A stretch of DNA of 64,000 nt from Nibribacter koreensis (GTDB lineage: Bacteria; Bacteroidota; Bacteroidia; Cytophagales; Hymenobacteraceae). Shown here in pieces: positions 15,897 through 24,920 of the stretch; within the stretch, counting starts at the first letter, position 1, and the number at the start of each line of letters is the position of its first letter. A program made the translations under genes and the position numbers. Where the stretch lies: NCBI RefSeq assembly GCF_039541795.1, contig NZ_BAABGX010000001.1, forward strand, positions 1,609,134-1,673,133. The letters run 5' to 3'. The notes below the pieces were generated by a model. That model saw only the letters and a list, made by a program, of their open reading frames with translations, searched no databases and was not told where the DNA came from.

Positions 15897-16718
15897 TTAA
15901 TCCTGAATTTTGACCAGTTCTCTAATAAGCAAGGTCATCTTAGGCTCTGCTTTGGCGGCGGCGTCCAGAATGTCTTGCAGGATTACTTTCTTAATCTTAC
16001 CCGGCACGCATAGGTCTGTGATGACTGATACGGCGAAGCACGGCAGGCCCATGTGCACGGCGGCAATTACCTCGGGCACGGTGCTCATGCCCACGGCATC
16101 GGCGCCAATGGTGCTCAGGTATTTGTATTCGGCTTTGGTTTCTAGCATGGGACCCGGCACGCTTACATACACTCCGGTTCTCACGTCCAGGCGGTGCTCC
16201 TCAGATATATTGAGCGCCTGCTGGATCATAGTCTCTTCATACGGCTCGCTCATGTCTGGGAAACGCGGCCCCAGTTCATTGATGTTCTTCCCAATTAAGG
16301 GGTTGGTGGGCTGTAGGTTGATATGGTCTGTGATGACCATCAGGTCTGAGGTATTAAAGTCAGGGTGCAGACCACCGGCGGCATTGCTCACAAACAGGCG
16401 CTTGATGCCCAAGAGCTTCATAACGCGCACAGGAAACACCACTTGCTCCATGTTGTAGCCTTCATAGTAATGGAAACGCCCCTGCATGACCATGACGCGG
16501 CGCCCGCCCAAGTCCCCGAAGATGAGTTTACCCGAGTGGCTTTCTACCGTAGACACCGGAAAATGCGGAATGTCTGAGTAGTTGAGGCTGTGCCGTATCT
16601 CCAGGTCTTCTACCAAGGCTCCCAGACCCGTGCCCAGAATAATCCCGAACTCGGGCTCATACTGGTGGTTCATCTGTTCTCTTATGTAGTCTGCGGCTTC
16701 CTGTAAGGCGTTTATCAT
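15897..16718 (-). CDS. punA: purine nucleoside phosphorylase, trimeric (PNP-I class)
   Basis: 273 residues, the normal length for the trimeric class. Phosphate-binding GTGLG (29-33), ESHSGK (59-64), GRFHYYEGY (80-88) and SNAAGG (111-116), then the base-binding block VPGPMLETKAEY and MSTVPEV. It cleaves purine ribonucleosides to base and ribose-1-phosphate in salvage. The base-specificity position is Asp (SVITDLC, Asp235), where human-type enzymes have Asn (ITN), so adenosine might be accepted. The ATG at 16718 is used; the in-frame TTG at 16763 adds only residues encoded by the palindromic repeat. Confidence 0.93.
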   Translation of the reverse strand: MINALQEAADYIREQMNHQYEPEFGIILGTGLGALVEDLEIRHSLNYSDIPHFPVSTVESHSGKLIFGDLGGRRVMVMQGRFHYYEGYNMEQVVFPVRVMKLLGIKRLFVSNAAGGLHPDFNTSDLMVITDHINLQPTNPLIGKNINELGPRFPDMSEPYEETMIQQALNISEEHRLDVRTGVYVSVPGPMLETKAEYKYLSTIGADAVGMSTVPEVIAAVHMGLPCFAVSVITDLCVPGKIKKVILQDILDAAAKAEPKMTLLIRELVKIQD

Positions 16719-16730
16719 AGGTGTGGTGGT

Positions 16731-16768
16731 GGCTTTTGGCTTATTTTCTGGAAAACAGACCAAAAACG
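16731..16768. repeat. 38-bp palindromic element, copy 11
   Basis: Begins GGCTTTTGGC, centre CTGG, ends GACCAAAAACG. It is 13 bp upstream of the punA start and in the same open frame. Confidence 0.85.
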
Positions 16769-16839
16769 CATTTTGTTTGCGGGCGCAAGGTCTTAATTTT
16801 TCCTGAAATGTGCAGTCCTCGCGGTGGTTTCTTTATAAC

Positions 16840-16868
16840 AAAAAAGGCCACCAATGGCGGCCTTTTTT
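16840..16868 (-). terminator. terminator of sppA
   Basis: AAAAAAGGCC (16840-16849) pairs with GGCCTTTTTT (16859-16868). On the minus strand the stem ends in a run of six T, 26 bp after the sppA stop. Confidence 0.8.
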
Positions 16869-16893
16869 GTGGGGAAAGCTCTATGTTTAAATA

Positions 16894-18660
16894 TTATTGG
16901 ATGGCAATGTCATACGGCATTCTGGCCTGTACCCCTTGCATCATTTCTATTTGTTTGTACTGCTGGTAGTAAGGCAGCATGGCGCCTAGTTCTTTCTGCA
17001 AATAATACGTTTTCACCTGAGACTCTGCGTCATCAAAGAAGGTAGACATAAACGACTTCTGCTCTGGGTAAGAGCGCAGTCTGTACTCGTCTTTCTTGAG
17101 CTTGGCTTTTTTAGCGGCTATGGCAATGGCTTCATCCAGTCCGCCAAACACGTCTACCAATCCGCGGGCCTTGGCCTCAGATCCAGACCAAACCCTGCCC
17201 GAAGCTACTTTCCGCAAGTCTGCTACAGACATGTTTCTGGATTTGGCGGCTTTGGTGGTGAAGTCTGTATAGATGCGTTCCACCTCACGTTGAATGTGCA
17301 TTTTCTCATACTCGGTCATTTGGCGCGTCACCGAAGGCACGTCTGAAAACTTGCCGGTCTTAACGCGGTCTACGGTTACGCCTAGCTTGTTTTTCAAGAA
17401 ATTTTCGGCGTTGAACAACATCCCAAATACGCCAATGCTACCCGTGATGGTGTTAGGGTGTGCCACAATGGTATCACAGGCCATGGCAATGTAATACCCG
17501 CCAGAAGCGGCCACGTCAGACATGGAGGCGATGACCGGCTTTACTTTTTTGGTAAGCATCACCTCGCGCCAGATCACGTCAGAGGCCAGGGAGCTTCCGC
17601 CCGGCGAATTGATGCGCAAAACCACGGCTTTCACGTTCTTGTCCAGACGCGCTTTTCTGATGGCCTCAGACATGCCTTCGCCGCCAATGGTATTATCATC
17701 TCCTTTGCCGCCCACAATCTCGCCAGAAGCATAAATGACGGCAATCTTGTTTTTAGATGAGCCAGATTTCTTGTTATCATCGGCTACCTTGCGGTACTTG
17801 CCCAGGTTCACCAAGTTCACTTCTTCGTTTTTCTCAGTGCCGGTCTTTTGCTTCATGTAAGCCAGGGCCTCATCATAATACCCCAGGTGCGTCACCAAGC
17901 CATATTTAAGGGCGTCCTCGGCGTTGTGCACCAGCATAGAGTCAGAGATGTTCTTCACTTCTTTAAAGCTCTTGTTGCGGGCCTTGGCTAGGTTCTGCAG
18001 CATAAAGTCGTTCAATGAATTCAGGAACGAAGCGGTCTGTGCCTTGCTAGGCTCGCTCATCTTGTCCAGAATGAACGGTTCTACGGCACTCTTGAACTCG
18101 CCTACCTTAAAGATGTACGGCTGAATGTCCAGCTTCTCAAAGGTGCCTTTGTAAAACATCACCTCAGAGCTTAAACCATTCAGTTCCAGCGTCCCAGACG
18201 GGTTCAGGTAGATGCGGTCTGCCACCGAGGACAGGTAGTACGCCTTCTCCGTGGCAATCTCGCTATAGGCCACAATGAACTTCTTGGACTTCTTGAATTC
18301 AAGGAGCTCGTCTCTGATCTCTTCTAGAGAGGCCATGCCCACTTGCATGAACTCTAAGTTGAGCATGATGCCCTCAATGTTGTCGTCTTTGGCGGCTTTT
18401 CTGATGGACGCCTTGATGTCATCCAGCCCTATGCCGCTTTCCCCCAGAAGGTCTCCAAACCCCAGGTCTGCAAAAGGACTGCGCGGACTGCGCTCTGTAA
18501 TGGGCTGGCTTAGTTTTAGCTCTAGCACAGAGTCTTTCTCAATGCTGACGGTGTCATCTGTAGAGGCCGCGGCAATGCCCGCCAACAGGATAAAACCCAG
18601 CACCATGAACAGCATAAGGCCTACAATGGTGGCCAATACGTATTTAAAAAATTGTAACAT
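16894..18660 (-). CDS. sppA: signal peptide peptidase SppA, 67-kDa type
   Basis: 588 residues, the double-domain type. One N-terminal transmembrane helix (about 8-31). The catalytic Lys/Ser dyad is visible: Lys190 in GEFKSAVEPF, which aligns with E. coli Lys209 (GTYKSAVEPF), and Ser386 in DVAASGGYY. The oxyanion-forming NSPGGS is at 351-356. It degrades leftover signal peptides at the cytoplasmic membrane. The gene is monocistronic, with its own terminator at 16840-16868. Confidence 0.95.
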   Translation of the reverse strand: MLQFFKYVLATIVGLMLFMVLGFILLAGIAAASTDDTVSIEKDSVLELKLSQPITERSPRSPFADLGFGDLLGESGIGLDDIKASIRKAAKDDNIEGIMLNLEFMQVGMASLEEIRDELLEFKKSKKFIVAYSEIATEKAYYLSSVADRIYLNPSGTLELNGLSSEVMFYKGTFEKLDIQPYIFKVGEFKSAVEPFILDKMSEPSKAQTASFLNSLNDFMLQNLAKARNKSFKEVKNISDSMLVHNAEDALKYGLVTHLGYYDEALAYMKQKTGTEKNEEVNLVNLGKYRKVADDNKKSGSSKNKIAVIYASGEIVGGKGDDNTIGGEGMSEAIRKARLDKNVKAVVLRINSPGGSSLASDVIWREVMLTKKVKPVIASMSDVAASGGYYIAMACDTIVAHPNTITGSIGVFGMLFNAENFLKNKLGVTVDRVKTGKFSDVPSVTRQMTEYEKMHIQREVERIYTDFTTKAAKSRNMSVADLRKVASGRVWSGSEAKARGLVDVFGGLDEAIAIAAKKAKLKKDEYRLRSYPEQKSFMSTFFDDAESQVKTYYLQKELGAMLPYYQQYKQIEMMQGVQARMPYDIAIQ

Positions 18661-18904
18661 GTCTTTAAAGTAAAAGGTATCTGTACCGCATTTGGTCCAG
18701 CACCCATGTTTCTACATTAGTCGAATATAGTTCTAAAGACTTACATCCCGGCTCTCATAAAAATGCATATTTCTTGGCAAGCTTTTACAATGGGGTCCTT
18801 TAAGCCTAAACAGACGCGGTAACTATTTGATTCGCAATCAATTCAACAACACCCGTTAAAACCACAGAAAAGCAAAAATCAGTATTTCGCGTATATCTTT
18901 TGAG

Positions 18905-19486
18905 ATGCGCATCTGTCTACTTTTCATATGGCTGCTGTTCTTAGTTCTGCCCGACCAAGGATTGGGACAGGCGCGCCGAAACCTCAACTTCAAGTACTTT
19001 GGTCTTACCCTGCACCCCCGGGGAGATGACAACGCCGAGCTCATGCCGCTCAACCCAGACGGCAAAGGCTACCTGGTCTTTAACCTGGGCGCCAGCGTGG
19101 GGTATGAGCATTTTATCAAAGGAGACAAGTTTTCCATCAAGGCCATCCAAGCTCTCTACGCCGACTGCGCCCTGCAACTGGCGGGCTTTACGCATTTGGG
19201 CGTACGGGCGGTGATTTTTGAGGCTGGCCGGCATTCTTTGAACGGCGGCTTGGGGCCTACCTTGGTCTACCGCCGCAACTGGTCCACGCTAGACGGCTAC
19301 AACGTCTCTACCTCCTTTTTTGGTGGTGATCCAGAGGATGCCTGGCAGTACAAGATGATCTGGTACGCCGGCGAGCTAGAATACAACTACCGCCTCACAG
19401 ACCGCACCGACTTCTCCACCTCCTTTGTGCCCGGCTACCCCAACATCATGAGCCTGTCTTTTGGCGTGCGGGTGTGGTTGGAATAA
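18905..19486 (+). CDS. hypothetical exported protein, small outer-membrane-barrel-like
   Basis: 193 residues. Signal peptide (about 1-22, ending GLGQ) followed by a beta-rich sequence with alternating aromatic residues (for example GYLVFNLGASVGYEHF) ending SFGVRVWLE, as in small outer-membrane barrels. Family not recognised. The start at 18905 is preceded by TATCTTTTG, close to the Bacteroidota -7 box. It is convergent with rarA, with palindromic copy 12 between. Confidence 0.65.
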   Translation: MRICLLFIWLLFLVLPDQGLGQARRNLNFKYFGLTLHPRGDDNAELMPLNPDGKGYLVFNLGASVGYEHFIKGDKFSIKAIQALYADCALQLAGFTHLGVRAVIFEAGRHSLNGGLGPTLVYRRNWSTLDGYNVSTSFFGGDPEDAWQYKMIWYAGELEYNYRLTDRTDFSTSFVPGYPNIMSLSFGVRVWLE

Positions 19487-19541
19487 TGTGCTAATTGTTG
19501 AAAGTGCTGATGTGCTATTTTATGATTTGAAAATGACACCC

Positions 19542-19579
19542 CGTTTTTAGGCTGTTTCCTAGTAAACAGGCCAAAAACG
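19542..19579. repeat. 38-bp palindromic element, copy 12
   Basis: Begins CGTTTTTAGGCTG, ends CAGGCCAAAAACG, centre CCTAGT. It lies in a convergent gap. Confidence 0.9.
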
Positions 19580-19738
19580 GCAATTTGTATCTTAACGCGG
19601 ATTCTCTCCTTGAGGGGAGAATGAGAATCCGTGCGTAGCTCCGGTCTGTCTAACTCGCCCACAATGTCCTTTCAGGATGACAAAATAGGGAGAAGTCCTG
19701 AATCTTACGTCTTGTGTCTTGAGTCCTATATTAGCACA

Positions 19739-21019
19739 TTAATACCCGTACCACTCGCCCCACTGGTTCCGCAGGTTCTTGCGCATCTCGTTCTCGCGGG
19801 CGTTGTTGCCGGGATGGAAGAAAACGGTGCCTTTCAGTTCTTCGGGCAAAAAGTTCTGGGCTTTAAAGTTGCCTTCATAGTCATGCGAGTATTTGTACTC
19901 ATTGCCGTAGCCTATCTCTTTCATGAGCTTGGTGGGCGCGTTGCGCAGGTTTAATGGCACCGGAGGGCTCCCCTGCTCTTTGACCATGGCGCGGGCCGTC
20001 CTGATGGCTTTATAGGCCGCATTGCTCTTAGGTGAGGTGGCCAGGTAAATAGCGCACTGCGACAGGATGATGTCACATTCTGGATAGCCAATCACGTTCA
20101 CCGCCTGGAAGCACTCATTCGCCATGATGATGGCTGTGGGGTTGGCGTTCCCGATGTCCTCAGAGGCCATGATGAGCATGCGGCGGGCAATGAATTTGGG
20201 GTCTTCACCGCCTTCAATCATGCGGGCCAGCCAGTACACCGTGGCATTGGGGTCTGAACCGCGCATGGACTTGATGAACGCCGAGATGATGTCATAATGC
20301 GCCTCGCCGCCTTTGTCATAGAGCGCCAGGTTCTGCTGGGCAATCTGCTTGACCATCTCATTGGTGATGACCAGTTTCTCCTGCGGATTAGTGGTGCTCC
20401 CGTCAATGACAATCTCCAGAAGGTTGAGCAGTTTGCGCGCATCACCGCCAGATATAGTCAATAGCGCCTCATACTCCTGCACTTCTATCTCCCGCTTCCT
20501 CAGAATCTCATCCTCGGTGAGGGCCTTCTGCACCAAGTCAATGAGCTCTTTCTTTTCCAGCGACTTAAGAATGTACACCTGGCACCGGGATAGCAAGGCG
20601 GGAATCACTTCAAACGAAGGGTTCTCCGTAGTGGCCCCAATCAAGGTGACGGTGCCTTTCTCTACGGCCCCCAACAGCGCGTCCTGCTGAGACTTGTTGA
20701 ACCGGTGAATCTCGTCAATGAACAAGACGGTGCCTTGGCGCTTGCGGGCCTGGTCAATTACGTCCCGGATATCTTTCACGCCCGCGTTGATGGCGCTCAT
20801 GGCTACAAACGGCACTTTCAACTGACCGGCAATGATGTTGGCCAAAGTAGTCTTTCCCACGCCCGGCGGTCCCCAGAAAATCATGGACGGCACCATGCCC
20901 GCCTCTATGTACCTTCTAAGCACGCCTTTTGGGCCCACCAGGTGTTGCTGGCCGGCGTATTGGTCTAGGTTAGCGGGGCGCATGCGCTCCGGCAGTGGCG
21001 CTTTGGTGGTTTGGAACAT
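19739..21019 (-). CDS. rarA: replication-associated recombination protein A (MgsA/RarA)
   Basis: 426 residues. An AAA+ clamp-loader-like ATPase with Walker A GPPGVGKT (50-57), Walker B FIDEIHRFNKSQQD and sensor-1 region IGATTENPSFEV, followed by the MgsA C-terminal tetramerisation region (SDPNATVYWLARMIEGGED). It acts at stalled replication forks. The ATG at 21019 gives the normal N-terminus; the longer frame to 21097 adds residues with no family support. Confidence 0.95.
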   Translation of the reverse strand: MFQTTKAPLPERMRPANLDQYAGQQHLVGPKGVLRRYIEAGMVPSMIFWGPPGVGKTTLANIIAGQLKVPFVAMSAINAGVKDIRDVIDQARKRQGTVLFIDEIHRFNKSQQDALLGAVEKGTVTLIGATTENPSFEVIPALLSRCQVYILKSLEKKELIDLVQKALTEDEILRKREIEVQEYEALLTISGGDARKLLNLLEIVIDGSTTNPQEKLVITNEMVKQIAQQNLALYDKGGEAHYDIISAFIKSMRGSDPNATVYWLARMIEGGEDPKFIARRMLIMASEDIGNANPTAIIMANECFQAVNVIGYPECDIILSQCAIYLATSPKSNAAYKAIRTARAMVKEQGSPPVPLNLRNAPTKLMKEIGYGNEYKYSHDYEGNFKAQNFLPEELKGTVFFHPGNNARENEMRKNLRNQWGEWYGY

Positions 21020-21100
21020 GACTAGGTTTTGCTCAGATGAAAACAATGATGCCTTATACGCACCAACATCCAAACACGAAGGTACTTCTTTTCCCACTTC

Positions 21101-21138
21101 CGATTTTGGCCTCTTTTCTGCAAATCAGGGTAAAAACG
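21101..21138. repeat. 38-bp palindromic element, copy 13
   Basis: Begins CGATTTTGGCC, centre CTGC, ends GGGTAAAAACG. It is upstream of rarA. Confidence 0.8.
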
Positions 21139-21205
21139 CAGACAACTTAAGAGAAACTTTGAAAAGGAATTATAGGTAAATCAATGATAAAAAAGACAGG
21201 AGAAT

Positions 21206-21901
21206 TCAATCAAAAGGTGCCACGGATATTATCTTGAAAGCATCGCCCTCCTTGATAATTTGCACCGTGATGCCCGAGGCCGCGTAGACGTCCTTCCACT
21301 GTACAAAGCCCTGCACCTTATTATCATAAGTTAAGACTTTGGCCCAGACAGGGTCTTCATGGTCTCCGTCCTCGGCAAGCTGCAGAATGGGGTACGCAAG
21401 CACCGCACTTTTGGGCGCTTTGAGTGAGGGCTTACTGAATACGCCCAAGAAGGGCTTCAGCCCGATGACCGTGGTATACAAGTCTACTTCATAGTTGTCT
21501 AGCTGCGGGCTGTAAAATCTATGCGATTGCACGTACGGGAACTGGTAGACGTCATGGCCTTCTTCCTTCTCGATGGTCCCGCCCAAAACGAGCGCTTCTT
21601 TCAGTCTACTAAACCCGTCCATCTTTTGTATGAAGTCCTCCAGAAAGTCTGTCTTGCCATAAGACTCTCCCCCATGCGAAATGGCAACGCTATCACTTAC
21701 TATATTCAATAGAAACGCAGTATCCTTATTGGTGCAGGCGGTGATGACTTGTTGAACAAAAGCGGCAAGTTCTGGCAAGGCCTTGGTCTCATTCAAGGGC
21801 TTCACCGAAAACGTTTTATGCGTCACCTTCTGCTGGGCAAATCCAACAGAGGCAGAGAAGAATAGCAGAAGACTGAAGAAAAAGGAAAGTACGCGCGCCA
21901 T
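21206..21901 (-). CDS. hypothetical periplasmic protein, possible SH3-like C-terminus
   Basis: 231 residues from the ATG at 21901 (an in-frame TTG at 21916 is less likely). Clear signal peptide ending VGFAQQ. The C-terminal half (VLTYDNKVQGFVQWKDVYAA...) resembles bacterial SH3-like folds but this is weak. No family assigned. It lies between rarA and a hypothetical gene on the same strand, each gap with a palindromic repeat, so it is probably a separate unit. Confidence 0.6.
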   Translation of the reverse strand: MARVLSFFFSLLLFFSASVGFAQQKVTHKTFSVKPLNETKALPELAAFVQQVITACTNKDTAFLLNIVSDSVAISHGGESYGKTDFLEDFIQKMDGFSRLKEALVLGGTIEKEEGHDVYQFPYVQSHRFYSPQLDNYEVDLYTTVIGLKPFLGVFSKPSLKAPKSAVLAYPILQLAEDGDHEDPVWAKVLTYDNKVQGFVQWKDVYAASGITVQIIKEGDAFKIISVAPFD

Positions 21902-21974
21902 GCAACAATTTACCAAAAACTAAGAACGATTGGAAGAGTTGGAAAGTGTTTTACTGCTTGAAAGAATGAAAACT

Positions 21975-22012
21975 CATTTTTGAGCTCTTTTCTGGAAAAC
22001 AGGCTAAAAACG
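21975..22012. repeat. 38-bp palindromic element, copy 14
   Basis: Begins CATTTTTGAGC, centre CTGG, ends GGCTAAAAACG. Confidence 0.85.
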
Positions 22013-22052
22013 ATTACTCGCACTCTTTTGCCTAGTAATCTTCAAAAGTTGG

Positions 22053-22655
22053 TTAAAAGTCGGTTTGAGGCATAGGCGAAAGTGAGTTCTCTAAAAAATA
22101 CTCCTTGCCTTCAATCTTAACAGTTTTAGGTATTCTGCTGTAGTTGATCCCTTCCATTAAACTAAATTGGAATAAAGCATCACGTCCGAATAAATTCAAA
22201 TCAACAGTTCTAAACCTTCTAAAATGCAGAGACTCGTCTTTCACTAAGATGGCACGCCAATTTGGGTTACCAGTTACGCCAGTTTCATAGTGCTGAAGGA
22301 TTAGCTTCTCATGGCTACTGTTCCTTGATGCGTAAACTATTCTATCTTCCTTGAGTTGAGGAGGAGGGCTTATTACTTCCCAAAAAAGGGAAAACCCAAA
22401 AATGATTAAGCAAAAACCGGCTCCCAACAGCTGTCCGATTGCTACCCTGGATTCACCTTTTGATAAACGGCTACAACCAGTCACAAAGGCAAATAAAGCT
22501 AATAGCCATAAAACAGAAAGAATAAGTCCTCCTTCTAAGAAAAAGTTGGCAAACGGAGACCTTGGTTCATAAAAAGTACTTGCCACTACTTGAATCAGAA
22601 AAAGCAAAGCACCGCCTAGTAAGGCTGTTGAGAATTTGATGACTCTAATTTTCAC
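22053..22655 (-). CDS. hypothetical membrane protein, AT-rich
   Basis: 200 residues. Three probable transmembrane helices in the N-terminal half (about 10-27, 40-60, 72-92), then a soluble C-terminal domain. No family recognised. The ATG directly abuts the stop codon of nuoI with no gap, so it could be read from the nuoHI transcript, yet its base composition is much more AT-rich than nuoI. It looks like a recent neighbour, not a complex I subunit; nuoJ would be expected here. Confidence 0.6.
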   Translation of the reverse strand: MKIRVIKFSTALLGGALLFLIQVVASTFYEPRSPFANFFLEGGLILSVLWLLALFAFVTGCSRLSKGESRVAIGQLLGAGFCLIIFGFSLFWEVISPPPQLKEDRIVYASRNSSHEKLILQHYETGVTGNPNWRAILVKDESLHFRRFRTVDLNLFGRDALFQFSLMEGINYSRIPKTVKIEGKEYFLENSLSPMPQTDF

Positions 22656-23282
22656 TTACTCCCCTTTCTGCTGTTGGCGGGCTTTCATGGCCTCGGCTTT
22701 GGCCAGGGCTATGGCTTCCTGCTGGTCTGCCCAGAGGCGCTTCTTTTCTTCGGCCTGTTCTGGCGTGAGGTCCGTGAAATGGTAAATCATGTTCTTGATG
22801 TCTACCTCTGCAAAGTCATAGACCTTGGTCATGGTGAGGCAGTCAGTGGGGCACACGGTGGTGCAGAGGCCGCAGTAACAGCATTTAGCCAAGTCAATGT
22901 CAAACACGGGCGCGTAGAGGCGCTTCTTGGTGCCGTCAGAAGTTTCGCCTATCTCCTCGGTGGCTTTGACTGACTCGATGGTGATGCAGTCCACGGGGCA
23001 GATTTTGGCGCAAAGATCGCAGACAATACAGTCGTCAATCTCGTTGTGCAAGCGGTAACGGCCGTTCTCAGGCACCGGCAAGGACTCATACGGATAGGTG
23101 AGCGTGACCAGGCCGGTATCCTGCTTGAAGTAGTTGGGATCTGCAATGTGCAAGGGCGAGCGCCGCTGTTTGGCCTGGACCAGATGTTTGAACGTCAAGC
23201 CCATGCCCTGCCACAAGGACTGAAGGTCCCGCCAAAAGCCGCGGCGTTGCAGACTGCCTAATTTTTCCTGAGGGTTCTCCAT
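22656..23282 (-). CDS. nuoI: NADH-quinone oxidoreductase subunit I (complex I 23-kDa, 2x[4Fe-4S])
   Basis: 208 residues. Two [4Fe-4S] motifs: Cys85/88/91/95 (CIVCDLCAKICP) and Cys134/137/140/144 (CCYCGLCTTVCP), which carry clusters N6a and N6b in the hydrophilic arm of complex I. A charged helical C-terminal tail (KLRLWADQQEA-type) follows. It lies 4 bp downstream of nuoH and forms an operon with it. Neither nuoG nor nuoJ is adjacent. Confidence 0.95.
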   Translation of the reverse strand: MENPQEKLGSLQRRGFWRDLQSLWQGMGLTFKHLVQAKQRRSPLHIADPNYFKQDTGLVTLTYPYESLPVPENGRYRLHNEIDDCIVCDLCAKICPVDCITIESVKATEEIGETSDGTKKRLYAPVFDIDLAKCCYCGLCTTVCPTDCLTMTKVYDFAEVDIKNMIYHFTDLTPEQAEEKKRLWADQQEAIALAKAEAMKARQQQKGE

Positions 23283-23286
23283 GGGT

Positions 23287-24390
23287 TTAAATCATCAACA
23301 AACGCCAGACGGCGGCTACTAACACTAACGCTAACGCGGCGGGCGTGAGTATTTTCCAGCACAAGTGCATGAGTTGGTCTACGCGCATTCTGGGGAACGT
23401 CCAACGCAACCACACCTGCACCAGCATCAAGACTAAGGCTTTACCTATCAACCAGAAGAAGGCCCACAGGTTTCCGGACCAGGCGCCCAACGTGCCGGTG
23501 GTCCAATCGGCTAGTTTCACAGGACCCATGTTGGGGAAAGGCGTATTCCAGCTTCCTAAAAACAGAATCACGGCCACCAGACTCACCAACAGCATCATGG
23601 CATACTCGGCTAAGAACAAAGTGGCAAACCTGAACCCGCTGTATTCTATGTGAAAACCGGCCACCAACTCAGACTCGGCCTCTGGAATATCAAAAGGTGC
23701 ACGGTTACACTCAGCCAAAGAGGCGATAAAATAAATGATAAACCCGAAGCTAAGTAACGGCATGCGCACGATGTTCCAACTTAAAATGCCGCCCACATGG
23801 GTCACGTCTATGCCCAGCGCCCTAAGTCCGAACAGGTAGTTTACCTCCTGCGCATACCCCGGAAACTGTTGCATTTGCACGCCCTGCTGAAAACTGATTT
23901 CCTGCAAGTCCAGGCTCTGGCTGATGATGACCACACTCAGAATGGCAAGTCCCGCCGGAATCTCATACGACACAATCTGCGCCACCGACCGCATGGCCCC
24001 TAGCAGGGCATATTTGTTATTGGAGCCCCACCCTGCCATGAGCAAACCAATCACATCCAGAGACACAATAGCCAGCAAGAAGAACAACCCGATAGAAGTG
24101 CCAGACGGAACCAGCTCAGGCGTTAAGGGAATGACGGCGAAGCCCGCCAGCACTGAGGCAAAAATGACCAACGGGGCAAACTTAAACAGCATTTTATCTG
24201 CCGCGGCTGGCACGATGTCTTCCTTCTGGAGGAGTTTTAGTAAGTCGGCGGCGAATTGGAGGGTGCCGTACGGACCGGCCTCCATGGGCCCCAGGCGGTC
24301 TTGCATAAAGGCAGACAGCTTCCGTTCGGCGTAGAAGATGACTACCACCACGCCTAAAATGAGAAGAAGTACCAACGGCAGTGCCCACAT
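23287..24390 (-). CDS. nuoH: NADH-quinone oxidoreductase subunit H (complex I membrane subunit)
   Basis: 367 residues with eight or nine transmembrane segments. The conserved quinone-site loop is present: AERKLSAFMQDRLGP near residue 26, GPYGTLQFAADLLKLLQKED (about 42-61) and the loop with NRAPFDIPEAESELVAGFH. It connects the quinone pocket to the proton channel arm. A TACCTTTG box lies 22 bp before the start. It is co-transcribed with nuoI. Confidence 0.95.
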   Translation of the reverse strand: MWALPLVLLLILGVVVVIFYAERKLSAFMQDRLGPMEAGPYGTLQFAADLLKLLQKEDIVPAAADKMLFKFAPLVIFASVLAGFAVIPLTPELVPSGTSIGLFFLLAIVSLDVIGLLMAGWGSNNKYALLGAMRSVAQIVSYEIPAGLAILSVVIISQSLDLQEISFQQGVQMQQFPGYAQEVNYLFGLRALGIDVTHVGGILSWNIVRMPLLSFGFIIYFIASLAECNRAPFDIPEAESELVAGFHIEYSGFRFATLFLAEYAMMLLVSLVAVILFLGSWNTPFPNMGPVKLADWTTGTLGAWSGNLWAFFWLIGKALVLMLVQVWLRWTFPRMRVDQLMHLCWKILTPAALALVLVAAVWRLLMI

Positions 24391-24412
24391 GTGCTCAAGG
24401 AGTTGACCAGTT

Positions 24413-24420
24413 CAAAGGTA
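24413..24420 (-). promoter_or_regulatory. TAnnTTTG (-7) promoter box of nuoHI
   Basis: TACCTTTG on the minus strand, 22 bp before the nuoH ATG, matches the Bacteroidota consensus and supports nuoH being the first gene of its operon. Confidence 0.55.
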
Positions 24421-24471
24421 CATGTATTCAGGATTGATTGGTAATGGATGGGCTGGTGTTTTTGCTGATGT

Positions 24472-24509
24472 CGTTTTTGGCTTGTTTTCTGGGAATTAGG
24501 CGGAAAAGG
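24472..24509. repeat. 38-bp palindromic element, copy 15 (right arm degenerate)
   Basis: Begins CGTTTTTGGCTTG, centre CTGG, right arm GGCGGAAAAGG. It is upstream of nuoH. Confidence 0.75.
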
Positions 24510-24556
24510 ATTTTGATAACTGATTGATAATTGTGAGTGGCCAAGCTGAACCTACC

Positions 24557-24920
24557 CTGCCCGCCGTTGTTGGTGTTATCACCAACAACCCAGACTGCTT
24601 CTCCAGCTGTAGTACAAGTTGTGCATGCATTTGGCTGTTCCTGAGAAATACTGCCTTTACCGGTGCGAAGTCACAGCCTTGTTTCATTTCTCCTGCTAAG
24701 CGCTCATGGCCGCGGGGCCCAGTCTTGGCCCTTCGCACTGCTGTTGTACTCTGGGCCTTTGGCCCCGCCCTGCCGGGCGACGAAACAACAGAGGCGCTCA
24801 GGACCAAGACTGGTTCTGGTCCCAATCCTGTAAGGACTTGATGGTTGGTTCTGGTAGTTGCAGGCAATGGCTGTCCCTGTCGCTGCAGAGTCATGCGTGC
24901 CAAGGCACGGTCTGCTTTAT
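24557..24920 (-). repeat. structured multi-hairpin repeat element, copy B
   Basis: Inverted relative to copy A at 2899-3273. The core from GGGACCAGAACCAG to the CGCC hairpin is identical over about 50 bp, then blocks of identity alternate with short variable islands that fall in hairpin loops. The terminal hairpin is GTTGTTGGTG-TTAT-CACCAACAAC (24566-24589), 10 bp here against 7 bp in copy A. The hairpin CGTGCCAAGGCACG is at 24896-24909. A frame of about 150 codons runs through it on the minus strand but is not the same as in copy A. No gene is seen in the surrounding gap 24391-25062. Confidence 0.75.
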
